DNA of 64,000 nucleotides from Deminuibacter sp966424055 (lineage in GTDB: Bacteria; Bacteroidota; Bacteroidia; Chitinophagales; Chitinophagaceae). The notes beneath the pieces are model-generated. The model made no database searches. It was not told the origin of the DNA and saw only the letters and a list, made by a program, of their open reading frames with translations. The stretch's first letter is position 1; each line of letters starts with the position of its first letter. The stretch is from NCBI GenBank assembly GCA_966424055.1, contig CBJLMB010000013.1:62001-126000 (forward strand). The letters run 5' to 3'. Positions 1-7,987 of the stretch are shown piece by piece. The translations under genes and the position numbers were made by a program.

Positions 1-1
1 G

Positions 2-2215
2 AAACCCGCACCTTATTTCAGAAAAGCATTTACAGCCCGGAAAAAAATAAAAACAGCGCGTGCCTATATCGCTGTTGCCGGTTTGTATGAGCTGTATATT
101 AATGGCAGCAAAATCGGCAATCACCGCCTCGACCCCATGTACACCCGCTTCGATCGCAGAACATTGTATGTTACTTATGATGTAACCGGTGCACTGCAAC
201 AGGGTACTAATGCAATAGGTGTATTATTGGGCAATGGCTGGTATAACCTGTCATCAACAGCAGTATGGGAATTTGATAAAGCACCCTGGCGTGCCAGGCC
301 CTGTTTTTGCCTTGATCTCAGACTGGTGTATGAAGATGGCTCAGTAGAAACCATTACATCAGGTAAAGACTGGAAAACAGCGCTCAGCCCGGTTATATTC
401 AATAGCATTTATACCGGTGAACACTATGACGACCGGTTGGAGCAACCCGGCTGGAACACCACTGCATTTGATGATGCTAAATGGAAAAATGTGATCATCC
501 GTTCTGCACCTTCTACACAGATCGTATCACAGGCATTGCACCCCGTGCGGAACGTAGAGGAAATTGCTGCTACAGGTATAAAGCAACTGAGCGATACCTG
601 TTATGTATTTGACCTGGGGCGGAATATTTCGGGTGTAACTAAGATCAAACTGAATGGCCCTGCAGGCACAGTGGTACACCTGCGGCATGCAGAAAGGTTG
701 CTGGCCAATGACCATACCGATCTCTCGAATATCGATGTGCATTACCGCCCCACTGATCATACCGACCCTTTCCAGACAGATATTTTTATCCTGAACGGAA
801 AAGGTGAAGAAGTGTTCATGCCCCGCTTTAATTACAAAGGTTTCCGCTATGTGGAGCTAACCAGCAGCCATCCCCTGCAATTAAACCGGGAAAGCATTAC
901 CGGTTATTTTATGCACAGTGATGTGCCTGTGGCCGGGCATATTGATGCAGGCGATACCATTATTAACCAGATATGGTCTTCAACCAATCATTCTTATCTA
1001 TCTAATCTGTTCGGCTATCCTACAGATTGTCCGCAGCGGGAAAAGAACGGCTGGACAGGGGATGCGCAGATCGCTATTGAAACAGGGCTGTACAATTTTG
1101 ATGGCATCACTGTGTATGAAAAATGGCTGGCCGATCACCGCGATGAACAGCAGCCCAATGGGGTGCTGCCTTCTATTGTGCCCACCTGCGGATGGGGATA
1201 TGAATGGGGCAATGGACCCGACTGGACCAGTACCATCGCGATTATACCCTGGAATATTTACCTGTTCTACGGCGACAGTAAATTACTGGCCGATTGTTAT
1301 GATAACATTAAACGGTATGTTGATCATATTGAAGCGATCAGTCCTGCAGGTTTAACCACCTGGGGCCTGGGCGATTGGGTGCCTGTAAAATCAAAAAGCC
1401 CGGTTGAACTCACTTCTTCTGCCTATTATTATGCTGATGCGCTGATACTGTCGAAAGCAGCGAAGCTGCTGCATAAAGATGAAGATGCTGCAAAATATGC
1501 TGCACTGGCCGAACATATCAGGAATGCATTTAATAACAAATACCTGGATAAGGCAACCGGTGTCTACGGCAAAGGCACACAAACAGAACAAAGTGTGCCG
1601 CTTTACTGGGGCCTGGCACCCGAAGCGATGAAACCTGCTATTGCAGCACAGCTGGCCAAACGGGTGGAGGCAGACAGTTTTCACCTGGATGTGGGATTGC
1701 TGGGACAAAAAGCCATATTGAATGCATTGAGCGAAAACGGTTATGCTGATGCTGCCTATAAAATAGCTGCACAGCGAACCTATCCTTCCTGGGGCTGGTG
1801 GATGGTGAACGGCGCTACCACACTGTATGAGAACTGGAAAATAGATGCGGCGCAGGATATATCGCTCAATCATATTATGTTTGGCGAAATAGGCGCCTGG
1901 TTATTTAAAGGGCCTGGCGGCATTCATCCCGATCCGCAGCAGCCGGGTTTTAAAAACACTATCCTGTCACCGCATTTTGCAGAAGGGCTCGATCGTTTTG
2001 AAGCCATGCATGAAAGCAGGTATGGAAAAATTGTTTCTTCCTGGACAAAAAACAACAATGAGATTCACTACACGGCTGTGGTACCGCCCAACACCACTGC
2101 CACACTTCACCTGCCGCAATTGGATGGTATGAAAATATACAGCGATGAGCAGCCGGTAGCGGGAAAAACAATACAGCTGCAGGCAGGTACCTATCACTTC
2201 AGCTGGAAACGCTGA
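2..2215 (+). CDS. alpha-L-rhamnosidase, GH78, 5'-truncated by the window edge
   Basis: The reading frame is open from base 2, so the true start lies upstream. The first visible residues (PAPYFRKAF, then AYIAVAGLYELYING) match the N-terminal beta-sandwich that precedes the catalytic barrel in GH78 enzymes. The catalytic (alpha/alpha)6 part shows DCPQREKNGWTGDAQ, the usual acidic general-acid region, and later GWWMVNGATTLYENW. A C-terminal beta-sandwich ends at the stop codon. GH78 enzymes remove terminal alpha-L-rhamnose from plant glycans or glycosides, usually in the periplasm or outside the cell; a signal peptide cannot be seen because the N-terminus is missing. It may belong to a glycan-utilisation locus continuing to the left. 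Family assignment is firm, substrate is not. Confidence 0.93.
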   Translation, partial: KPAPYFRKAFTARKKIKTARAYIAVAGLYELYINGSKIGNHRLDPMYTRFDRRTLYVTYDVTGALQQGTNAIGVLLGNGWYNLSSTAVWEFDKAPWRARPCFCLDLRLVYEDGSVETITSGKDWKTALSPVIFNSIYTGEHYDDRLEQPGWNTTAFDDAKWKNVIIRSAPSTQIVSQALHPVRNVEEIAATGIKQLSDTCYVFDLGRNISGVTKIKLNGPAGTVVHLRHAERLLANDHTDLSNIDVHYRPTDHTDPFQTDIFILNGKGEEVFMPRFNYKGFRYVELTSSHPLQLNRESITGYFMHSDVPVAGHIDAGDTIINQIWSSTNHSYLSNLFGYPTDCPQREKNGWTGDAQIAIETGLYNFDGITVYEKWLADHRDEQQPNGVLPSIVPTCGWGYEWGNGPDWTSTIAIIPWNIYLFYGDSKLLADCYDNIKRYVDHIEAISPAGLTTWGLGDWVPVKSKSPVELTSSAYYYADALILSKAAKLLHKDEDAAKYAALAEHIRNAFNNKYLDKATGVYGKGTQTEQSVPLYWGLAPEAMKPAIAAQLAKRVEADSFHLDVGLLGQKAILNALSENGYADAAYKIAAQRTYPSWGWWMVNGATTLYENWKIDAAQDISLNHIMFGEIGAWLFKGPGGIHPDPQQPGFKNTILSPHFAEGLDRFEAMHESRYGKIVSSWTKNNNEIHYTAVVPPNTTATLHLPQLDGMKIYSDEQPVAGKTIQLQAGTYHFSWKR

Positions 2216-2308
2216 TGGACACAAAATAATAATTGTCAATTGAACAGAAATTCCCGATCTCATAAACGCTTTTTTCTTTTTCAGTAAATGTAACAGGCTG
2301 TCTGCCGG

Positions 2309-2316
2309 TAGTTTTG
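2309..2316 (+). promoter_or_regulatory. -7 element of Bacteroidota type for the TonB-dependent receptor
   Basis: TAGTTTTG fits the TAnnTTTG consensus of the Bacteroidota primary sigma factor and lies 38 nt before the ATG. No clear TTTG -33 element is seen 19-21 nt upstream, so this is only half a promoter match. Confidence 0.4.
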
Positions 2317-2354
2317 CCGCCATTTAACGGGGGATGCTCCAGTAACTGACTTAT

Positions 2355-4703
2355 ATGAAGAAGATTTACCTGCTGCTGGCAATATTAGGGTGTACTACAG
2401 GCTTATGGGCGCAGCAAACAATTCGCGGTACTATTAAAGATGAAAACGGGCAGCCATTGAGGCATTGTTCAGTTAGCCTGAAAGGCCAGCATGAATTTGT
2501 GTCTACCGGTGCTAACGGGCAGTATACGCTTAGCACAGATAGAACAGGTAAACAGGAGCTGGTCATTTCTCTCGCAGGATATAAAACAAACAAACAGGTC
2601 ATCGACCTGCAACCCGGAAAGGAAATAATGCTGAACGGTCAGCTGGAACCTGACCTGCGCCAGCTGGATGAAGTGATCGTTTCCGCCAGCCGCCGTCCTG
2701 AAGCATTGAGTAATGTGCCTTCCTCTGTTACGGTTGTCAACCGTAAAACCATTGAAAGCGATATGGCGGTTGCAACGGATATTACAGAAATACTGGCCAA
2801 GGAAGTGCCAGGACTGGCACCTTCAGCACAAACCAGCAGCAATGTAGGTCAGTCATTGCGCGGCCGTTCGGTACTGGTGATGATCGATGGTATACCACAG
2901 TCAACGCCATTGCGCAATGGCGAAGTGGATCTTCGTTCTATCGATCCTTCGGTAATAGAACGGGTGGATGTACTGAAAGGCGCTACTGCTATTTATGGCA
3001 ACGGCGCCACCGGTGGTCTCATCAATTATATAACATTGACACCAAAGGATGCCGGTGTATTGTCTGGCAAAACTTCGGTGAACATGACAGGCTCGCTGTC
3101 TAATTTAAAAAACAGTACCGGTGGGCGGCTCAATCAATTGCTGTATGGCCGCTATAAAAAACTGGATTATGTGCTGAGCGGTGTTTATGAACAAACCGGT
3201 GAGTTCAAAGATGCAAAAGGACAGTTGCTGGGGCCCAATTACAGCCTCGGCGAAACAGAAAGCTACAATGCATTTGCAAAAATCGGTTTTGAGCCCACAC
3301 GCAACCAGCGTATCCAGCTGATGTATAATTTTTACGGCAGCCAGCAAAACTCAAAATATGTACTGGTGAATGGCGATTATGCCACGGGCAAGCCTGCCAC
3401 TGGTGTGCCGGGCAAACAAACCGGCGATCCTACCGGTGTAAAAGGCAATCACAACCTGCAATTGTCTTATCATGCCGATAGCCTGATAGGCGCTACTTCA
3501 CTGGACGCTGATGCCTACTTCCAATCCAGGAATGATGTGTTTTATGTTTCCATCGGCCGTTTTGAAGGTGGCGACGGGCAGTCGCATACGCTTTCTAAAA
3601 AGAAGGGGCTGCGCCTGATGCTGAACACTCCACTGCTAACAGCAAAAACAGCACAGGGTACCGTTTCCTATGGTGCCGATCTGCTGAATGATATAACATC
3701 TCAGCCACTGGTAGATGGCCGCACCTGGGTACCCGAAATGAACATGCTCAATTTCGCCCCTTTTGCCGAAACGGAATGGCGGCTGTTGCGCGATCTTATT
3801 GTAAAAGGCGGTGTTCGTATAGAAAAAGTACGCATCAGTGTAAACGACTATACAACTCTGCGCATCACCAATGCGAACGGGCAAACCATTACGCCCAGCT
3901 TTAATGTAAAAGGCGGCGACCTGAAATACACAGCCACTTTATTCAATGCAGGTATCCGTTATAACCGTTATGCATTGTTCGCGCCTTATGCCAGTTTTTC
4001 ACAGGGATTTTCTGTGTCGGATGTAGGACTGGCACTGCGCGATGCCAAAGTGGATAATATTAATAAGATCAATACAGAGGCTGTACTGGTGAACAATTAT
4101 GAGCTGGGTTTTGTAAGCCGGTATAAAAAACTTCGTTTCGAGCTTACGGGTTTTATCAGCACCTCCAAACTGGGCTCCGAAATGCTGTTCGACAATACTA
4201 CCGGCCTGTTCAATGTAAGCCGTACACCTGAGCGTATATACGGTTTTGAAGCCAGCCTGCAGTACCAGCTGCTGCCCACACTGGATATCTCTGCTTCCTA
4301 TAGCTATGTGGAGGGAAAAGCCGACACCGGCAGAAATGGTCATTACAATACTTATTTGAATGGAAGACGTATTGCCCCACCCAAGCTAACAGGCAGTGTT
4401 CATTACCAGCCTTTGCCGGCGATGGACCTCCGACTGCAATACACAGGCATCTGTGCAAGGGATCGCTTTGTTAAAAATACTTCCGGCACATACAATGGCA
4501 ATGAAGGACCAGTAAGTGCTTATAACCTGTTTAACCTGAATGCCAGCTACCGGTTCAATAAAAATACGCAGCTCACCCTGGGTATTGAAAACCTGTTCAA
4601 CGCAGATTATTTTCCTGCCCGCTCCCAGTGGTATATGATCCCGGGTTTTTATTCCAAAGGAAAAGGTGCCTCGTTCAATGTGGGTATATCGGTGAGCTAT
4701 TAA
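2355..4703 (+). CDS. TonB-dependent outer-membrane receptor, siderophore type
   Basis: A 782-residue protein. Residues 1-20 are a signal peptide ending LWAQ. A carboxypeptidase-regulatory-like beta domain (about 22-100) follows, as in most Bacteroidota receptors. The plug domain (about 108-225) contains LDEVIVSASRRPE, VLVMIDGIPQ and VERVDVLKGATAIYGNGATGG. The beta-barrel runs to the end and closes with an aromatic residue (SVSY). Size and plug motifs resemble ferric-siderophore receptors rather than SusC, which is longer and paired with SusD; no susD is adjacent. It probably imports an iron chelate or a similar small ligand using TonB energy; the tonB-like gene at 59077 could supply it. The gene has its own upstream -7 element and is 139 nt after the rhamnosidase, so co-transcription is uncertain. 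Confidence 0.93.
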   Translation: MKKIYLLLAILGCTTGLWAQQTIRGTIKDENGQPLRHCSVSLKGQHEFVSTGANGQYTLSTDRTGKQELVISLAGYKTNKQVIDLQPGKEIMLNGQLEPDLRQLDEVIVSASRRPEALSNVPSSVTVVNRKTIESDMAVATDITEILAKEVPGLAPSAQTSSNVGQSLRGRSVLVMIDGIPQSTPLRNGEVDLRSIDPSVIERVDVLKGATAIYGNGATGGLINYITLTPKDAGVLSGKTSVNMTGSLSNLKNSTGGRLNQLLYGRYKKLDYVLSGVYEQTGEFKDAKGQLLGPNYSLGETESYNAFAKIGFEPTRNQRIQLMYNFYGSQQNSKYVLVNGDYATGKPATGVPGKQTGDPTGVKGNHNLQLSYHADSLIGATSLDADAYFQSRNDVFYVSIGRFEGGDGQSHTLSKKKGLRLMLNTPLLTAKTAQGTVSYGADLLNDITSQPLVDGRTWVPEMNMLNFAPFAETEWRLLRDLIVKGGVRIEKVRISVNDYTTLRITNANGQTITPSFNVKGGDLKYTATLFNAGIRYNRYALFAPYASFSQGFSVSDVGLALRDAKVDNINKINTEAVLVNNYELGFVSRYKKLRFELTGFISTSKLGSEMLFDNTTGLFNVSRTPERIYGFEASLQYQLLPTLDISASYSYVEGKADTGRNGHYNTYLNGRRIAPPKLTGSVHYQPLPAMDLRLQYTGICARDRFVKNTSGTYNGNEGPVSAYNLFNLNASYRFNKNTQLTLGIENLFNADYFPARSQWYMIPGFYSKGKGASFNVGISVSY

Positions 4704-4720
4704 CAGCGGCGGGAAATTTG

Positions 4721-4757
4721 TCTCGCGGAATGCGCGGAAGACGCGGAAGGAAGGGAT
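4721..4757 (+). repeat. dispersed intergenic repeat word (TCTCGCGGAAnnCGCGGAA type)
   Basis: A 37-bp stretch starting TCTCGCGGAATGCGCGGAAG recurs with few changes at 29964-30000 and 30147-30183. It also recurs inverted near 45691-45722 and 45829-45862. Here it lies between the receptor stop and a run of ACTGCC-type simple repeats (about 4797-4860). Confidence 0.6.
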
Positions 4758-4875
4758 GAATTATTCTTTGAACGTTCCATTTATGATTGCCTGCAGCTGC
4801 CAACTGGACTGTGGACTGCCGACTGCCAACTGTGGACTGCCAACTGGACAAAACACTGGAATCAATAAAATTACA

Positions 4876-5922
4876 TCACCCCTCGCCCCGGGGATCATCC
4901 TGCTGCGCTGTGGCTTGGTAATGCCGCCATCCCCAATACAAGCGGTTGCGTATGTTTTTACGCAATACTTCAGGAGCCAGCACTTCAACGCCTTCGCCAA
5001 AGCCCAGTATTTCCTTTTCCAGCTCAAAGTTCAGCTGCAGTTTCATTTGTATGATGATGCCGTTTTCTCTTCGCTCAATCGTTTCCTGGCTGTGGTGAAA
5101 GGGCTTGGTTTCTACATAAGGCGCATGCAGCTGGTTTACGAATAGTTGTATTGTTCTGGGGCGCTGGTTCTGGCTCACCGTAACACCGATCACATCCTTA
5201 TAAAAATCATGGGGGTGTATACCGCCGTTGCCGGTATACGCGATATTGTCTGCCTGCTCCAGCGCCTGTATCCTGTCCAGCGCCAGGTTCAGCACATACT
5301 GACCGGCCTGTTTCACACCCACAGCGAACCACCTGTTTTTAAATTCTTTCAGCCACCATACATGAAACACGAACTGCTGTGCTTCCCTGGCTTTGAACGA
5401 GCGGTAACTGAGCAGTACTGCTTTCTGCTGTATAACGGAATGGTACAACAGGTCGAGGTGTTCAAGTCCTTTCAGCCGTTCGTTCTTTTCAAAATCAATA
5501 ACAGGGGTGGTTTGATGGGCAGATGCATATACATGGTCTTCCAGTTTTTGCACTACCTCGTTCAGGCTGGTAAAATGTGAGAAACCTTTGAATTGTTTCA
5601 GCACTTCCACCGCTTCGTTCATGCGGCCCAGATCCTGTTCACTCAGCGGAATATTGGTGATGCTGTAGGAGGGATCTTCATAAGTATAATATTTCCGGTT
5701 CAGCACCACGATAGGGGCATTATAGCCCAGCTTATCGCTGCGCATCACCTGTATATCGGCCTGTATGGTGCGTTTGCTAATGCCCTTATCCATGCCTTCA
5801 TATTCGTACAATGCATCAGATACCGCATCGATCAGCTTTTCCAGTGTCCATTTCCGCTGGCGGTTGCGCAGGCAGGCATCAATGGCTTTATAGCGGATCA
5901 GGGCATTGCGGTTAACAGGCAT
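4876..5922 (-). CDS. WYL-domain transcriptional regulator, divergent from rtcB
   Basis: A 348-residue protein when started at MPVNRNALIRYKAID (ATG 5922-5920). A longer reading frame exists but would run into the divergent promoter region. Residues 1-90 form the helix-turn-helix/winged-helix part typical of Bacteroidota WYL regulators (KWTLEKLIDAV, ISKRTIQADIQVMR). The central WYL domain contains VFHVWWLKEFKNRWFAVGV, and a WCX-like C-terminal part follows (TIQLFVNQLHAPYVETKPFH, then EVLAPEVLRKNIRNRLY). WYL domains of this class can bind nucleic-acid or nucleotide ligands and switch DNA binding. Divergent placement 98 nt from rtcB, with a perfect inverted repeat in the gap, makes it the likely regulator of the RNA-repair genes (inference). 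Confidence 0.9.
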   Translation of the reverse strand: MPVNRNALIRYKAIDACLRNRQRKWTLEKLIDAVSDALYEYEGMDKGISKRTIQADIQVMRSDKLGYNAPIVVLNRKYYTYEDPSYSITNIPLSEQDLGRMNEAVEVLKQFKGFSHFTSLNEVVQKLEDHVYASAHQTTPVIDFEKNERLKGLEHLDLLYHSVIQQKAVLLSYRSFKAREAQQFVFHVWWLKEFKNRWFAVGVKQAGQYVLNLALDRIQALEQADNIAYTGNGGIHPHDFYKDVIGVTVSQNQRPRTIQLFVNQLHAPYVETKPFHHSQETIERRENGIIIQMKLQLNFELEKEILGFGEGVEVLAPEVLRKNIRNRLYWGWRHYQATAQQDDPRGEG

Positions 5923-5959
5923 ACACAAAAAATTTCCGGGAAAATAGAAAATAAATTTT

Positions 5960-5982
5960 ACTGCGCAAAAAGACTGCGCAGT
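5960..5982. promoter_or_regulatory. candidate operator between WYL regulator and rtcB
   Basis: ACTGCGCA (5960-5967) and TGCGCAGT (5975-5982) form a perfect 8-bp inverted repeat with a 7-bp spacer. The ACTGCGCA word also recurs directly at 5973-5980, so two TGCGCA palindromes lie 13 bp apart. The site is in the 98-bp divergent gap, just upstream of a weak -7-like CAGCTTTG (5990-5997) for rtcB. This is a plausible binding site for the adjacent WYL protein; binding is inferred. Confidence 0.6.
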
Positions 5983-6020
5983 AGACTTGCAGCTTTGTAT
6001 TGTCAAATAAAACAAGCAAT

Positions 6021-7436
6021 ATGGAACCATTGAACATCACCGGAAAAGAATTGATCAGCATCGGTTATCCGCAATCACCCGCTATAGCCCTGGCCATGCA
6101 GCTGGTGGCACATGCCTTCAGTGCAGGGCAGCGGCAAGAAGCATTGGAGGTATTGAAAGCTGTACTGGAACAGCCGGAGGCTTTTACCGGTGATGCTGTT
6201 TTTGCCGAACTGGCCGCAGCGTTGATAGCAGAGAAAGAATCATCTACCATACAGTTACAGCAACCAGCACCTTATACAGTGTTCGGTAGCGATTTTATTG
6301 AACAGGGCGCCCGCGCACAAATGGATGCGGCCGTTAAACTGCCGGTGGCCGTAGCGGGTGCCCTGATGCCTGATGCTCACCAGGGTTATGGTTTACCTAT
6401 CGGTGGGGTACTGGCTACCCGTAATGCTGTTATTCCTTATGGTGTGGGTGTGGATATCGGCTGCCGTATGTGTTTGAGCATTTATGATATACCCGGTGAA
6501 CATTTAATCAGCCATAAAGCGCAGTACCAGCGTGAACTGGTGGCACATACCCTGTTTGGTGCAGGTGCGGGTTTTCATGGGCGGTACAAAGCTGATCATG
6601 CTGTGCTGGAAGACAAAACTTTTTCGCTTACTCCTTTTATCAAACAGCTGCACGATAAAGCCTATACCCAGCTGGGTACTTCAGGCGGCGGCAACCATTT
6701 TGTAGAATGGGGTGAGCTGGAAATACTGTCAGCACAAAATGCACTGGCTATTCCCAAAGGTAAATACCTGGCTCTTTTATCTCATTCCGGTTCGCGGGGC
6801 TTTGGTGCTACTATTGCAGGGTACTATACCAGGCTGGCAAAGGAATTGTGCCGTTTACCAAAAGAAGCCGCCAACCTGGCCTACCTGTCGCTGGATACTG
6901 CCGAAGGGCAGGAGTACTGGCTGGCAATGAACCTGGCCGGTAATTATGCCAGCGCCTGTCATGAAGTAATTCATAATAAGCTTACCAAAGCCATCGGCGC
7001 ACAGTTACTGGCAAGGGTGGAAAACCACCACAATTTTGCCTGGAAGGAAACCTGGAATAACGAGGAGATGATTGTACACCGTAAAGGTGCAACACCTGCG
7101 GCCGAAGGTGTGCTGGGTATTATTCCCGGCTCTATGACAGCACCAGGCTTCCTGGTGCGTGGTAAGGGTAATACTGCTTCATTGCAATCTGCATCGCATG
7201 GTGCGGGCCGGCAGATGAGTAGGACTGCCGCCGAAAAGGCTTTCACATCCGAATGGCTGCGGGCTACACTGCGCGAGCATGATGTAACCCTGATAGGCGG
7301 CGGACTGGATGAGGCACCCGGTGCATACAAGGATATCCGTACAGTAATGGCAGCACAGCAAGACCTGGTAGAAGTACTGGCCTGCTTTACACCACGTATT
7401 GTGCGGATGGCCGACGACGGCAGCCGGGAAGATTAA
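6021..7436 (+). CDS. rtcB: RtcB RNA ligase (3'-phosphate/2',3'-cyclic phosphate to 5'-OH)
   Basis: A 471-residue protein from MEPLNITGKEL; an in-frame ATG 21 nt earlier is less likely. Hallmarks of RtcB are present in order: PDAHQGYGLPIGG, VDIGCRMC (metal-binding Asp/Cys), GTSGGGNHFVEWG, HSGSRGFG, ENHHNFAW (metal His), IIPGSMTAPGFLVRGKGN, SHGAGRQMSR (the His that becomes guanylylated) and GGGLDEAPGAYKDI. RtcB joins RNA ends with 3'-phosphate or cyclic phosphate to 5'-OH using GTP and Mn2+, repairing cleaved tRNAs and similar RNAs. No archease or rtcA gene is adjacent. The gene is divergent from a WYL regulator and is followed by tRNA-like noncoding sequence and a slipin gene on the same strand, suggesting one transcription unit. 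Confidence 0.97.
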   Translation: MEPLNITGKELISIGYPQSPAIALAMQLVAHAFSAGQRQEALEVLKAVLEQPEAFTGDAVFAELAAALIAEKESSTIQLQQPAPYTVFGSDFIEQGARAQMDAAVKLPVAVAGALMPDAHQGYGLPIGGVLATRNAVIPYGVGVDIGCRMCLSIYDIPGEHLISHKAQYQRELVAHTLFGAGAGFHGRYKADHAVLEDKTFSLTPFIKQLHDKAYTQLGTSGGGNHFVEWGELEILSAQNALAIPKGKYLALLSHSGSRGFGATIAGYYTRLAKELCRLPKEAANLAYLSLDTAEGQEYWLAMNLAGNYASACHEVIHNKLTKAIGAQLLARVENHHNFAWKETWNNEEMIVHRKGATPAAEGVLGIIPGSMTAPGFLVRGKGNTASLQSASHGAGRQMSRTAAEKAFTSEWLRATLREHDVTLIGGGLDEAPGAYKDIRTVMAAQQDLVEVLACFTPRIVRMADDGSRED

Positions 7437-7462
7437 CAACGATTTTGTTGATACAACATAAA

Positions 7463-7482
7463 AAGCTTCCACGAGGAAGGTT
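7463..7482 (+). other. hairpin just after rtcB
   Basis: CTTCC (7466-7470) and GGAAG (7475-7479) pair around an ACGA loop, with two more A-T pairs outside one mismatch. No U-tract follows, so it is not a normal terminator. It may be the first element of the structured RNA between rtcB and the slipin gene. Confidence 0.4.
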
Positions 7483-7534
7483 GAACAGGGTATTGCCAGG
7501 CCCGGATGAGGGTTTCTTACAGCCCCGTAGTATT

Positions 7535-7619
7535 GCCCGCAATAGCTGGTGATATGCTGCCTGCCTTGCTGTGTTCATCAAACCATCAATGGGCGGGGGT
7601 TCGAATCCCCCTGCCGGCA
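7535..7619 (+). ncRNA. tRNA-like RNA 1, with irregular anticodon region
   Basis: The 3' part is an exact tRNA T-arm: GGGGG (7595-7599), loop TTCGAAT (7600-7606), CCCCC (7607-7611). Acceptor-like TGCCGGC (7612-7618) and a discriminator A follow. GCCCGCA (7535-7541) pairs with that strand at 6 of 7 positions (one C-C). A D-arm-like hairpin AGC-TGGTGATAT-GCT (7544-7558) carries a GG in its loop. The 36 nt where the anticodon and variable arms should be do not form a normal arm; a short hairpin around CATCA (7570-7585) is possible. No CCA is encoded. It reads like a tRNA whose decoding part has been replaced. Alternatives are a decayed tRNA gene or a tRNA-mimicking regulatory RNA. Confidence 0.6.
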
Positions 7620-7622
7620 ACA

Positions 7623-7682
7623 GCTGGTATAGCTCAGCGGCAGAGCAATTGAACCAATGCAGGTTCGAATCCTGCTCCAGCA
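7623..7682 (+). ncRNA. tRNA-like RNA 2, 60 nt, anticodon arm reduced to a mini-hairpin
   Basis: The tRNA elbow is textbook. TA at positions 8-9 (7630-7631) is followed by D-stem GCTC/GAGC (7632-7635, 7643-7646) with loop AGCGGCA containing GG. The T-stem is GCAGG/CCTGC (7659-7663, 7671-7675) with loop TTCGAAT. The acceptor is GCTGG (7623-7627) with CCAGC (7677-7681), plus an A7629-T7676 pair if T7628 is bulged. Between the two arms there are only 12 nt: ATTG (7648-7651), AAC, CAAT (7655-7658), a perfect 4-bp stem with a 3-nt loop. There is no anticodon loop and no variable loop, so it cannot decode. It begins 3 nt after RNA 1 and lies in the same orientation between rtcB and the slipin gene. 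Confidence 0.75.
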
Positions 7683-7686
7683 GAAT

Positions 7687-7767
7687 TGCTGGATGGCGAA
7701 TTGGCAACGCAGCGGATGAAAATCCCTTTTACAAAGACGGCAACTTCTACAAATGCCCCTGACCAGA
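7687..7767 (+). ncRNA. possible tRNA-like RNA 3, D-arm half only convincing
   Basis: After TGCTGGA (7687-7693) a D-arm-like hairpin GCG-AATTGGCAA-CGC (7696-7710) resembles the D-arm of Leu/Ser tRNAs, including the loop GG. A small hairpin GGAT-GAAA-ATCC (7714-7725) follows. It has a GNRA loop but also resembles a tRNA-Phe anticodon arm missing one loop base. No proper T-arm is seen. CTGG (7689-7692) could close with CCAG (7763-7766). This may be a third, more degraded or more divergent member of the array. The 3' boundary is a guess. Confidence 0.35.
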
Positions 7768-7987
7768 AAACAGCTGATGCAACCGGCTGCCATGCATGGG
7801 ATGCAGGGCAGCGATCTGCCAGGGCCCCGAAAAAGGCGGATACCGTAAAGGCAGGCTGCATGCTTTCTTTTAAAAGGCATACCTGGAGGTATTGCCGCTT
7901 ACCTGAAACCATATAGCTGGAATTTACTCAAGCCCGATTCCGGCTGAGGGAGATGGATGCATCGCCTGTTTTCTTTTAAAAAATTAA
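7768..7987 (+). other. structured noncoding leader before the slipin gene
   Basis: No convincing reading frame. Three hairpins stand out. One is GCTGCC (7786-7791) with GGCAGC (7807-7812), plus an inner TGCA/TGCA stem and a TGGGA loop. The second is GGCA-TACC (7876-7883) with GGTA-T-TGCC (7888-7896) around TGGA. The third is CTCA-A-GCC (7927-7934) with GGC-TGAG (7942-7948). The word GGTATTGCC in the second also occurs at 7489-7497, and GTATTGCC at 7530-7537. The stretch is either the 3' part of the same noncoding RNA or a structured 5' leader of the slipin mRNA. Confidence 0.45.

Noticed and set aside
7535..7682. Ordinary functional tRNA genes
   Set aside because: Neither unit has a 7-nt anticodon loop with U33 on a paired 5-bp stem; RNA 2 has only 12 nt between the D and T arms. 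No amino acid can be assigned.
7571..7916. Several overlapping short open frames across the rtcB-slipin gap
   Set aside because: They run through exact tRNA T-arm and D-arm sequence on both strands and show no protein features; the noncoding reading explains the conservation pattern better.
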